DNA of 64,000 nt, from contig KK211275.1 of the NCBI GenBank assembly GCA_000621425.1, forward strand, positions 226,523 to 290,522, in the 5' to 3' direction. Position numbers and translations under genes: made by a program. The notes below the pieces were generated by a model. It was given only the letters and a program-made list of their open reading frames with translations. It did no database searches and was not told the DNA's origin. Of the stretch, positions 8,399 to 16,968 are shown in pieces. Every line of letters starts with the position of its first letter. Position 1 is the stretch's first letter. The DNA comes from Lachnospiraceae bacterium AB2028. GTDB lineage: Bacteria; Bacillota; Clostridia; Lachnospirales; Lachnospiraceae.

Positions 8399-9495
8399 AA
8401 GTAATAGATTTATTTGCCGGTTGTGGTGGGCTTTCGTTAGGATTTATGAAGAACGGATACAAGATTGAAAAGGCTGTTGAATTTGATCCTTCGATTGCAA
8501 ATACCTACAAGCTTAACCATCCTGATGTAGATGTCATTGTAGATGACATTAAGAATATTGATAGCTCGGGGTTATTTAAGAAAGGCGATGCAGATGTTAT
8601 TATCGGAGGACCACCTTGCCAGGGCTTTTCTATGGCGGGAGCCAGAATACGTCACGGTTTTATTGATGATCCAAGGAATTATCTTTTTAAGCATTACTTT
8701 AATGTGGTTAAGACAGTAAAGCCTAAGGTTTTTGTAATGGAAAATGTTAAAGGAATGCTTACAATGCAGGACGGCAAGATATTTGAAGAAATTATAGGTT
8801 CTTTTTCGAACCCGGACCTGCTTGACGGAGAACCCTATGATATTCACTATCGCGTAGTGAAGGCTTCGGATTTTGGCGTTCCGCAAAAACGTGAAAGATT
8901 AATTATAATAGGAACCACAGTTAAGAATGTTGATTTTGATAAATGCTGGGAGAATACGGTTGGTAGCATAAAAAGTGATATACCGTCCTTCTTTGATCCA
9001 GTGACGATTCAGGATGCTATTGGGAATTTAGGGGATGTTACTCCGGACGGAAAGATTACGAATCCGGACGCAGATAATGAATATGAAAGATTCTTATCAT
9101 GTGACAGAGAATACATAGAAAACCATATACAGACAAAACACTCCAAATTAGCGGTAGACAGGATGAGCCGAATAAATAATGGGGATAACTTTACCTCCTT
9201 AGATGAAAAGATAAATTCGGTTCATAGTGGATCCTATGGAAGGTTATGCTGGGATGAGCAGGCGCCTACAATTACGACTAGGTTTGATACTCCGGCAGGC
9301 GGAAGGTTTATCCATCCTGCTGAAAATAGAACCCTGACACCACGAGAGGCAGCCCGAATACAGAGCTTTCCGGATGATTTTGTGTTTTACGGCAACAAAA
9401 CGTCAGTGTGCAAACAGATTGGAAATGCTGTGCCACCTAAAATATCTTACTTTTTAGCAAGACTCATTAAGACGATCTTAAATGAAGAGGTGTAA
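8395..9495 (+). CDS. C5-cytosine DNA methyltransferase
   Basis: A 366-residue 5-methylcytosine methylase. Motif I is DLFAGCGGLSLGF (5-17), motif IV is GGPPCQGFS with nucleophile Cys75, motif VI is ENVKG (116-120), motif VIII has QKRER, and the C-terminal motif X reads GNAVPP. The variable stretch around 190-290 is the target recognition region. It starts with GTG at 8395, overlapping the preceding TGA by four bases, so the two methylases of different chemistry are translationally coupled. It protects host DNA or sets the mark recognised by the McrBC-like pair downstream. Confidence 0.95.
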   Translation: MKVIDLFAGCGGLSLGFMKNGYKIEKAVEFDPSIANTYKLNHPDVDVIVDDIKNIDSSGLFKKGDADVIIGGPPCQGFSMAGARIRHGFIDDPRNYLFKHYFNVVKTVKPKVFVMENVKGMLTMQDGKIFEEIIGSFSNPDLLDGEPYDIHYRVVKASDFGVPQKRERLIIIGTTVKNVDFDKCWENTVGSIKSDIPSFFDPVTIQDAIGNLGDVTPDGKITNPDADNEYERFLSCDREYIENHIQTKHSKLAVDRMSRINNGDNFTSLDEKINSVHSGSYGRLCWDEQAPTITTRFDTPAGGRFIHPAENRTLTPREAARIQSFPDDFVFYGNKTSVCKQIGNAVPPKISYFLARLIKTILNEEV

Positions 9496-9501
9496 TAATA
9501 G

Positions 9502-12500
9502 ATGAAAAATGTTTTGTTAAGGGGAGGCACGGGAACAGGAAAAACCGTTACTGCCAGAGCAATTGCTTTTTATGTTGGACATGAGGGACAAGATATTGAT
9601 ACCGTATATGGAAATGACTTTTATGCAGATCGTTATTACATTGAAAATTTTATCCAAGGTGATTTTGTAGAGTATATTCAGGTTCATCCATCAATGTCCT
9701 ATGAAGACATTGTTTACGGAATAGAGATCAAACCTAATCAGTCCCTTACTATAAATTATGTTGAAAAGAGAATAAAGGCAATTTGTGATAGGGCAATCGG
9801 CAGGGCTGAAACATTTTTTATTATTTTGGATGACATCGGAAGGACTAATGTTGGAAGGCTATTAGGTAACCTTTTGTATGCACTGGAGTATAGAAATCAG
9901 CCTGTTTCATTAGCGGACGGTGGTACTCTTATTGTCCCTGATAATATCTGTTTTATTGCAACTGAATGCAAAGCGGCCTATGGAACGCAGATGGAATATG
10001 CTGTTCGTAGAAGGTTTGACTACGTCAAGGATTTATCTGCAGATAAAACTGTGTTGAATAAATATTATAGTACTGTTATACATAACGGCTTAAGTAATAT
10101 AATCATTACAGTGTTTGACAGTATTTGTAACTTTGTAAGTAGTCATATAATGTTGGATCCTGCGATTCAAGTGGAAAACTATCTTCCGGGCCATGGAATG
10201 TTCATTGTGGATAGGTGTGGGACGGTTAATGATATTCTTATCAGACTGAAACAAAAAATCAACTACCAGGTGTTTCCGTATTTGAGTGATTTAAGAAAAA
10301 ACGGGACTATAATAGCCAAGGATGATGAGATAGATAATCTTTTGAATCTTGTAATGAATCAAATAAATGCCGGGCAAAATAGCGCAACAAATAATGCTAC
10401 TGTTAAAAAAATCTTTAGTGATACGTCTCATCAAGGTCAACCGGTACCCATTTTTAGTATAGCAGATTCTTTTAATTACTATGGTAAATCAATCATCCCT
10501 AATGGCTGTACAGAGCATAGGACAATTATAGAATGCATTGTTGATGCCATCTTTTTAAATGGAATATTTTCTGTAGATAAAGCCTTGTCTGATATACTTC
10601 TCGATACAAAAAAAATTGGATTTGCACATCAAACTCTACCGGGAACGTATGCATCGTTTCTGGTAGATAAAAAAGAGACAGATAATTATGGATATACTAG
10701 ACCAAAATTTAGACCTTATCATTCGCCAAATGCATGTGCCGTCCCGGGAACGAGGTGGGGACCAACCCCGAATCCTAATTATGTGCCGGGATCCAGTAAG
10801 GCCGGTGAAAAAAACAAGTTAAATAAAGATGGTAAAGGCATCGGATATGAAGTGACATTTGCAAATGGAAATACGGCTGTTTATATTCCGCTTAATGCTT
10901 TCAGGAATACTTCAGCTAAGATTAATTCGTATACTATTTATGGAAAAGACGAACCTGCGGCTATTTACCCTGCGCTGTATCATCTGATAAAAACTTATTT
11001 ATCCGCATATGAATCAAGCTTGTTGCTAATGAGTGTTTCGGACTCAAAGTATACAGATGTCTATAATTTGGTGAAATTAGAGAATCAATACTGGGATTCA
11101 AAACATGCTGAGTCAATAAGGCAAAAGGGTAATCCAGACAAACTTAGCAATTTAGCAGGAGCGGTAATGAAACTGCGGACTCTCAAAAATAGTGCCGGTA
11201 CATCCTTAGATGTGGATTTAAACAAATTTACTAATTTGGTTAATGGAGTAACGCCTTTTTCGGTAGCGGCTTATGAGGATTTATATACTATCACGGGAAC
11301 CGTTAAAACAATAACATTAGAAGGAGTAAAAACAATGATTGATGTAAATGATTACCAGGCAATTATGGAAAACACGAATGTCAGACAGATGGTATTTCAG
11401 GGCCCCCCCGGAACATCAAAGACCTTTGAGAGCCAAAGATTTGTTTTAAAAAATCTTGATCCAAATTCTTCAGTAGCAAAAGACAATAATCCGAAACCGG
11501 AAGATATTTCAAAGGCACTTGATCCATATAAATTGACAGCAACTGATTATGCTAATCCTTCCGGCTCTGCAAAATTGAAAACCGGTGGTTGGGATCTGGT
11601 TCAATTTCATCCATCTTACGGATATGAGGATTTTATTCGCGGGATTGATGTAAAACCTGTAGCTGGCCAGCCTGTATATGAATCGGTTAACAGATTGCTG
11701 GGTAAGATTTCTGAATTTGCTAAATTGGCGGAAAAGGCAGCCGGACAAAGCGTATCTACACAGGATCATCCTGAGCAAGATAAATCCAAGCCCAAATTTT
11801 ATTTAATAATTGATGAAATAAATAGGGCAAATCTGGCAACAGTATTCGGCGAACTGATATATGGTCTGGAATATAGGGATAGTGAAGTTTCAACCCCGTA
11901 TGAGGTTAATGATAGGGTTACAAATGGTGTTACTAAAGATATCGTTTTGGGAAAGAATCTTTATATCATTGGAACCATGAACACGGCTGACAAATCAATA
12001 GATGCAATAGATTATGCAATCAGAAGAAGATTTATTTTTGTAGATAGTCCGGCGAGACGTGATGTCATAATTAACTGTTATAAAAATACTATGAACGTGT
12101 CGGATGAGAATTCTATCGAACTACTTGTTTTTGATGCTGTATCAAAGCTTTTTGATGATGATCGTTTCTTCAATGACGAATATCAAAAGAGTGATGTTAA
12201 GATAGGACATACATATTTTCTGCGTAGGGATAAGGATAATTATTGTGATATGCTGGCTAATCGATTTGTATTTCAGGTTATCCCTATTCTTAGGGAATAT
12301 GTAAAAGACGGAATATTAAATTCTTATGAGGAAAAGAGCAGCCTGGAGCATGGCGCAGCGGACATAGTGAATGCTACAAATGAAGACAGAGCAAAATTAT
12401 TATCGGAAGAAATAATGCTGTTCATAAAGCATTTTGGAGAGAAGGACTCTGCAAATAAGATCATTGACAATAAATATATTGCAGAATATCTGGATGACTT

Positions 12501-12522
12501 ATGTAATCAATTAGGCTATTAA
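9502..12522 (+). CDS. McrB-like restriction motor with two AAA+ modules
   Basis: A 1006-residue NTPase. The first AAA+ module starts at the very N-terminus: Walker A GGTGTGKT (8-15), Walker B ILDDIGRTN (Asp110-Asp111) and an RRRF arginine, but the McrB-signature MNTAD is replaced by an unrelated sequence. The second module (about 620-940) is canonical: Walker A GPPGTSKT (634-641), Walker B IIDEINRAN (Asp771-Glu772), GTMNTADKS and IRRRF. The middle (about 230-600) has no recognisable domain. No N-terminal DNA-binding domain of the E. coli McrB type is present. It should pair with the McrC-like protein 17 bp downstream to translocate and cut DNA. McrB proteins usually use GTP. Confidence 0.88.
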   Translation: MKNVLLRGGTGTGKTVTARAIAFYVGHEGQDIDTVYGNDFYADRYYIENFIQGDFVEYIQVHPSMSYEDIVYGIEIKPNQSLTINYVEKRIKAICDRAIGRAETFFIILDDIGRTNVGRLLGNLLYALEYRNQPVSLADGGTLIVPDNICFIATECKAAYGTQMEYAVRRRFDYVKDLSADKTVLNKYYSTVIHNGLSNIIITVFDSICNFVSSHIMLDPAIQVENYLPGHGMFIVDRCGTVNDILIRLKQKINYQVFPYLSDLRKNGTIIAKDDEIDNLLNLVMNQINAGQNSATNNATVKKIFSDTSHQGQPVPIFSIADSFNYYGKSIIPNGCTEHRTIIECIVDAIFLNGIFSVDKALSDILLDTKKIGFAHQTLPGTYASFLVDKKETDNYGYTRPKFRPYHSPNACAVPGTRWGPTPNPNYVPGSSKAGEKNKLNKDGKGIGYEVTFANGNTAVYIPLNAFRNTSAKINSYTIYGKDEPAAIYPALYHLIKTYLSAYESSLLLMSVSDSKYTDVYNLVKLENQYWDSKHAESIRQKGNPDKLSNLAGAVMKLRTLKNSAGTSLDVDLNKFTNLVNGVTPFSVAAYEDLYTITGTVKTITLEGVKTMIDVNDYQAIMENTNVRQMVFQGPPGTSKTFESQRFVLKNLDPNSSVAKDNNPKPEDISKALDPYKLTATDYANPSGSAKLKTGGWDLVQFHPSYGYEDFIRGIDVKPVAGQPVYESVNRLLGKISEFAKLAEKAAGQSVSTQDHPEQDKSKPKFYLIIDEINRANLATVFGELIYGLEYRDSEVSTPYEVNDRVTNGVTKDIVLGKNLYIIGTMNTADKSIDAIDYAIRRRFIFVDSPARRDVIINCYKNTMNVSDENSIELLVFDAVSKLFDDDRFFNDEYQKSDVKIGHTYFLRRDKDNYCDMLANRFVFQVIPILREYVKDGILNSYEEKSSLEHGAADIVNATNEDRAKLLSEEIMLFIKHFGEKDSANKIIDNKYIAEYLDDLCNQLGY

Positions 12523-12538
12523 GTAAAGGTGATAAAGC

Positions 12539-13891
12539 ATGGCTAGTAAGATAATTCTGCATGAATTTGAAGACTGGGATGAAATCAAAAAGAAAGAAGA
12601 ATTCATCCAGCGAATTGATATGTCCAGGGAAGAAAATTTTGGCATCCATCCTTATAAAGGGAAAATATGGACAAGCGGATATGTGGGGGTGGGACGTCTG
12701 TACGGATATGGCGGCAGGCCTTTGGTTTCGGATGGAAAGGAACATGTGGCTGTAATTAATTCGAAATACCATGTTGATCCGTGGAAGATGTTGGAAAAGG
12801 TTATGGCTGATAAAGAGGAATATGATGACTATGTAGCAGAATTGGAAAAAAATGGAAAATTTCTTTTTAAGGTTTTTTATGACCAGTCGGTAATAAAGCT
12901 TGATCAGGATCAGGAATACGATGCGGACGTGCTTTATGCATTAAGCTTTATAAATTCATGCTTTGACCTTTGCAAAAAGGGCGTGAAAAAAAGAATGATC
13001 CATCAGGAAGATAATTATAATGCAAGGATTCGTGGACGAATAGATATAAGAAAGAATATCAGAAAAAACACAGTTAATGGGCGTAATGATAGGTTTTATT
13101 GTAAGTATATCGATTTTACGGCTGATACTATTGAGAATCGTATACTGAAGGCGACCTTAATAAAGTGTAAAGGAATTTTAGGAAAGAAGTTTGAATTAAA
13201 ATCTGAGGTTATGAGCAGGCTGCATTATTGTCTGAATGTATTAAAAGGCGTAAGTTCAACCAAGATAAAAATAAAAGACTTTAATGATGTTGTAGTGACG
13301 GGGTTGTATATATACTACAAACCTTTAATAAAGCAGGCAAAAGCTATTTTGACGAAGAAACTTAATTCGTATAAAGCAGAGGGCGAGTCAGCTATTAACA
13401 AAAGTGTGTTTGTTATACCGTATATGATTAATATGGAGAGTTTGTTTGAATTTTATGTTCGAACAGTGTTAAAGGAAATCCTTGATAGTAACAAGTATTA
13501 TGTGAGAAAATTTTCCGAGCATATATTAATAGAGAAAGGCATCACAAGAGATGAAGACGCCTTAAAGGGAATTCATTTAATGTCATATTGCATTCCGGAT
13601 ATCATTATTGTTGAAAAAACAACAGGAAAACCTGCGTATGTATTTGATGTAAAATATAAGTCAAATGCTGAATCACAGAGGAATGACAGTCATCAGTTGC
13701 TGTCGTATGTTCTGCTTACAGGCGTTAAAAAGTGCGGTTTTATCTTCCCAGGAGAGAAAACCGAAATTAAGAAAATGAGAAATAATGATTCATTGGATGT
13801 AACGACGCCGTTTATACCACAGTTGCAATATTATGAGCTGATTGTCGGAAACAAAGTTGAAAAGACGGTAATTGACAGTGTGATTGCGTAA
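12539..13891 (+). CDS. McrC-like nuclease subunit
   Basis: A 450-residue partner of the McrB-like motor. The C-terminal part carries the McrC PD-(D/E)XK core: IPDIIIVE with Asp354, then YVFDVKYK with Asp370 and Lys372. The N-terminal two thirds (residues 1-300) would dock on the AAA+ ring and stimulate its hydrolysis. Length is within the McrC/LlaJI-R2/YdjA range. It is the last gene of the island; a degraded gene fragment follows at once. GGTGATAAAGC serves as a modest ribosome site. Confidence 0.88.
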   Translation: MASKIILHEFEDWDEIKKKEEFIQRIDMSREENFGIHPYKGKIWTSGYVGVGRLYGYGGRPLVSDGKEHVAVINSKYHVDPWKMLEKVMADKEEYDDYVAELEKNGKFLFKVFYDQSVIKLDQDQEYDADVLYALSFINSCFDLCKKGVKKRMIHQEDNYNARIRGRIDIRKNIRKNTVNGRNDRFYCKYIDFTADTIENRILKATLIKCKGILGKKFELKSEVMSRLHYCLNVLKGVSSTKIKIKDFNDVVVTGLYIYYKPLIKQAKAILTKKLNSYKAEGESAINKSVFVIPYMINMESLFEFYVRTVLKEILDSNKYYVRKFSEHILIEKGITRDEDALKGIHLMSYCIPDIIIVEKTTGKPAYVFDVKYKSNAESQRNDSHQLLSYVLLTGVKKCGFIFPGEKTEIKKMRNNDSLDVTTPFIPQLQYYELIVGNKVEKTVIDSVIA

Positions 13892-13927
13892 CTGCATTAT
13901 TTTTAATGAGGTAAAAGTCAGTGATAA

Positions 13928-14140
13928 AAGTCTTATTTATATGCCACGGCAGGATACACAGATAGTGCCTCAAACCCTTATGAATACTGGGTTTCAGGGA
14001 TATATACGAACTGTTTTATACCGAATTTATACCTTTTGTTCAGAACCGCCTCAAAAGAACAGCAGTATGACAGGATCCGTAAGGAATCTGAGCAGTTGAA
14101 GAGGAAATCGGCAGGCTTTAAGGAATGGGGGTACGGCTGA
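13928..14140 (+). pseudogene. C-terminal remnant of a lost gene
   Basis: From 13928 to TGA at 14138-14140 one frame of 70 codons is open with protein-like composition (for example NPYEYWVSGIYTN and KEQQYDRIRKESEQLKRK), but it has no start codon with a ribosome site and is preceded in frame by TAA at 13925. It looks like the tail of a gene whose 5' part was lost, perhaps when the restriction island inserted. Family not recognised. Confidence 0.4.
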
Positions 14141-14193
14141 TAAAAGAGTCACTGAGAATAACGAAAATAAAATGCGGGTAGTAAGGGGGTAAA

Positions 14194-15009
14194 GTGAGTA
14201 TGGAAAAGAAAAAGGTAAGAAAACACTCATTATGTGAGAAAAATGCTGTGATTGCAATGATACTGACTGTTCCGCTGGGATTTCTTACTCAGATTGCGGC
14301 ACAGCTACCGGGAGCTGCAGGTGCACTTATAGTTTCCGCACTGTCCATAGTTCTTTTGATAATTTACAACAAGTGGTTTTCGCCTGAATTTGATGGGGTA
14401 TTTAAGGCTCGTGTTCCGGTAAAAGAGATTCTTGTGGTATCATCAACGATGGTGATCCTCATTGTCGGTTGTGTGATCATAAATGCTGTGTATTCGGGAA
14501 TTGTTTTCAGACCATCATTAACGTTTCTGTGTCTTGCACTTATGGCAGGCATCAGTGAAGAGACCATTTTCAGGGCAATGCTTATTCCTATAGGAATGAG
14601 ATACCTGAAAGGGTGCAACAGGGCAGTGACAGCAGTTATTATCTCATCTGCCATCTTTGGACCGATCCACATGATGAATATAATAGTTGGGGCAGATCCG
14701 CTTATGACAATACTGCAGGCTTTCATGGCAACCTGTGGAGGTGTTGTTCTTGCAGGAATATATCTACGGACGGGATCTGTAATACCCGGTATGATTGCTC
14801 ATGCTATATATGATTTTATCAATTTTGTCACCGATCCAAGCATCAATGAATCAGGTGTTGTGGTTTCCGATGTTGGAAACACCGGGATTTCGTATTATGC
14901 GCTTCTCATAGTCCTGTCGGTGGCTCTCCTTGCTGCAGGTATCTGCCTGATCAGAAAGGCTAAACAGGAAGAAATCGGGAAGATATGGCAAACCAAGTGG
15001 AACATATAA
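14194..15009 (+). CDS. CPBP-family intramembrane metalloprotease
   Basis: A 271-residue polytopic membrane protein of the CAAX-protease/bacteriocin-processing (Abi) family. The three signature motifs are present: EETIFR (Glu122-Glu123, Arg127), a histidine in FGPIHMMN, and a histidine in GMIAHAIYDF. Such proteins cut within the membrane; in Firmicutes they often serve in bacteriocin immunity or peptide maturation. Start is either GTG 14194 or ATG 14200, both behind AAGGGGGT. Confidence 0.88.
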   Translation: MSMEKKKVRKHSLCEKNAVIAMILTVPLGFLTQIAAQLPGAAGALIVSALSIVLLIIYNKWFSPEFDGVFKARVPVKEILVVSSTMVILIVGCVIINAVYSGIVFRPSLTFLCLALMAGISEETIFRAMLIPIGMRYLKGCNRAVTAVIISSAIFGPIHMMNIIVGADPLMTILQAFMATCGGVVLAGIYLRTGSVIPGMIAHAIYDFINFVTDPSINESGVVVSDVGNTGISYYALLIVLSVALLAAGICLIRKAKQEEIGKIWQTKWNI

Positions 15010-15129
15010 TTTCTATTACAGTTTCACTTAAGATTTATTGTTTTTATACGGGAGTTGACGGATAATGAAGATATTAGCGGCTTGCGGAAATGCTCGTGCT
15101 GCCTGAAAAAACACCGGAAGACGAAACGT

Positions 15130-15400
15130 ATGATATATTTTGTAAGGCACGGGGAAACCGTATGGAATGTTGAAAATAAAAACTGTGGCGCTACGGACAG
15201 TCCACTGACAGACCTGGGGCACAGACAGGCCGTAGAAACCGCAGAGAATATATAATCTTCTAGATGAGCTTAAGGCTGATGGCGTAGACTATATACTTGT
15301 GGCACATAATGGAATAGCAAGGGTGGTGCAGTCATATTTTTATGAGATGACCAATGACGAGTATGCTGCTTTTGGCATAAAAAACTGTGAAATAAGGTAA
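15130..15400 (+). pseudogene. Histidine phosphatase (phosphoglycerate mutase-like) gene with internal deletion
   Basis: The N-terminal frame from ATG 15130 begins MIYFVRHGETVWN, the phospho-accepting RHG motif of the histidine phosphatase superfamily, and stops at TAA 15253. From 15254, in the next frame, a matching C-terminal part continues (DYILVAHNGIARVV with the second catalytic His) to TAA 15398. About half of a normal 180-210 residue protein is missing in the middle, so an out-of-frame internal deletion at about 15250 killed the gene. The remaining 15010-15129 shows only a 13-codon frame. Confidence 0.8.
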
Positions 15401-15476
15401 TACAGATTTTAAGGAATGGATTTGTGATCATATAAGGCCCCTGTAGGATAAGAGACCGATATAAGGAGAGAAGAAT

Positions 15477-16919
15477 ATGTTTTTCAGTGAAAAGTATCCT
15501 GAGATAATGGCATCTATTGAAGAAAAATTAAAGACACAGGTTGAAGAGAGAGGTCTTGATTTTGAAACTGTAAGAAAGGATGTGGAAGACGGACTGAAGT
15601 ATGAGCTCGAATTCTACGGGATCGCCGGGTTTGGAAGCAGCTATGCTTTGATGAGAACTCCGGGACCGCTTTTTTTTGAGTATAAGGATGTTTTCTGGGC
15701 ATGCGGAAGAGAAGCCGAGACCCTTAGCGGGGAAGATATTGCCGTCGTATTTATCGTTTTTAACGATGGCGGGGAACTGATCGTTAAGATCCGGGACCAC
15801 AGGGATGAGAAGGATATCCTGTCCAGGATCGAAAAAGCGAATAAGAAAGCGATGATCGGATACACTGAAAAATACCAGGCTCTTTATGAGGAACATAAGA
15901 AAAGTCTGGGGATTCAAGAGGAACCGCCGCAAAAGACCACGGCTCCGGATCCGGAAGAAAATCTTCCGGAGGAACGGATCGCTTCTGCGATGAGCAAATT
16001 TCAGAAGATCATGGATCTTTCCGGGAGATTAAAGGAGCTGGACGGAAAATGGTATGTTAAGACAAATGCTCCGGCAGTAAAAGAGGAGATCTTTAAGTGG
16101 ACCTGGGAGAATTATGCGCACATGCCGGAAGAGTATATCCATATCCTTACATTAACGAATGGCTTTTGCGTTGATTACAACTCCGAGGTAGGATACTTTA
16201 CTCTTTATTCATTTTCCGCGGACAGCGATGTAAACAGTCTGTATGGCAGAAGTCTGGAAGATATGAAAGAACGAAAATATTCTTCCTACGAAAACTGCAA
16301 GCCGTCTTTTGGCTGGATCAACCACAAAATGCTCCATTACAACCCGTATACAGCCGAGATGTTTATTGAAAAGGAAAGATATAAATACGAGAAAATAGAG
16401 AACTTTGAAAAAGAGATCCTGGATGAAGTGATCCGTTATCTGGAAACAAAAGTAAAACGTTATGAGCAGAAAGAGGAGCTTCTAAAGGCAGCGACGGCAA
16501 ATCCCTTCAAAGAAATGTATGATAAACTGCTCATATACATGGAAGAAAAAGATGAGGATTTTTCGCGTATCGAGATATACGAACCATTGAGCCGAGAGGA
16601 AATAGCGGCGTGGGAGGAGAAAAATCATACCCGGCTTCCGGAAGATTATAAGAACTGGCTGCTGCTGTCAGATGGTGCAAGCTTTGGTAACAAGTATGTA
16701 TATCCGTTGGAGCAGGTGGATACGCAAGCGCTTGCAATTGGCCCGGATAATGAGAAAGGATATGTCGTTATCGCAGATCTTTCAGGGGCTTCCGATATCC
16801 TCGTTTTTGATCCCGAAACAACAGAGCTCTTTGTGCTGGATGACGACGGGGATATCAGTGATGGGGATTTTGAGATTGATATCTTTGAAGATGGTTTTGA
16901 ATATCTGGAAGACGAGTGA
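15477..16919 (+). CDS. Protein with two SUKH (SMI1/KNR4) domains, possible polyimmunity protein
   Basis: A 480-residue soluble, acidic protein. A unique N-terminal domain (about 1-135) is followed by a Pro/Glu linker, a SUKH-like domain (about 195-330, VKEEIFKWTWENYAHMPEEY), a charged linker, and a second, clearer SMI1/KNR4 domain (about 365-480, LSREEIAAWEEKNHTRLPEDY). SUKH proteins are common immunity proteins against contact-dependent and other polymorphic toxins. No toxin gene is adjacent, so it may be an orphan immunity gene. RBS GGAGAG precedes ATG 15477. Confidence 0.7.
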   Translation: MFFSEKYPEIMASIEEKLKTQVEERGLDFETVRKDVEDGLKYELEFYGIAGFGSSYALMRTPGPLFFEYKDVFWACGREAETLSGEDIAVVFIVFNDGGELIVKIRDHRDEKDILSRIEKANKKAMIGYTEKYQALYEEHKKSLGIQEEPPQKTTAPDPEENLPEERIASAMSKFQKIMDLSGRLKELDGKWYVKTNAPAVKEEIFKWTWENYAHMPEEYIHILTLTNGFCVDYNSEVGYFTLYSFSADSDVNSLYGRSLEDMKERKYSSYENCKPSFGWINHKMLHYNPYTAEMFIEKERYKYEKIENFEKEILDEVIRYLETKVKRYEQKEELLKAATANPFKEMYDKLLIYMEEKDEDFSRIEIYEPLSREEIAAWEEKNHTRLPEDYKNWLLLSDGASFGNKYVYPLEQVDTQALAIGPDNEKGYVVIADLSGASDILVFDPETTELFVLDDDGDISDGDFEIDIFEDGFEYLEDE

Positions 16920-16968
16920 TAAAACATCCATATCTGTTTTGCAGTTTGGGCGGTTAGGGGCAGATATA

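Noticed and set aside
9502-12522. Interpretation as a dynein/midasin-like AAA chain rather than McrB
   Set aside because: The MNTAD and DEINRAN motifs, the size of each module and the adjacent McrC-like gene point to McrB.
16930-16967. ATATCTG/CAGATAT dyad between two convergent genes
   Set aside because: Seven pairs with a 24-nt loop and no T tract; too weak for a terminator call.
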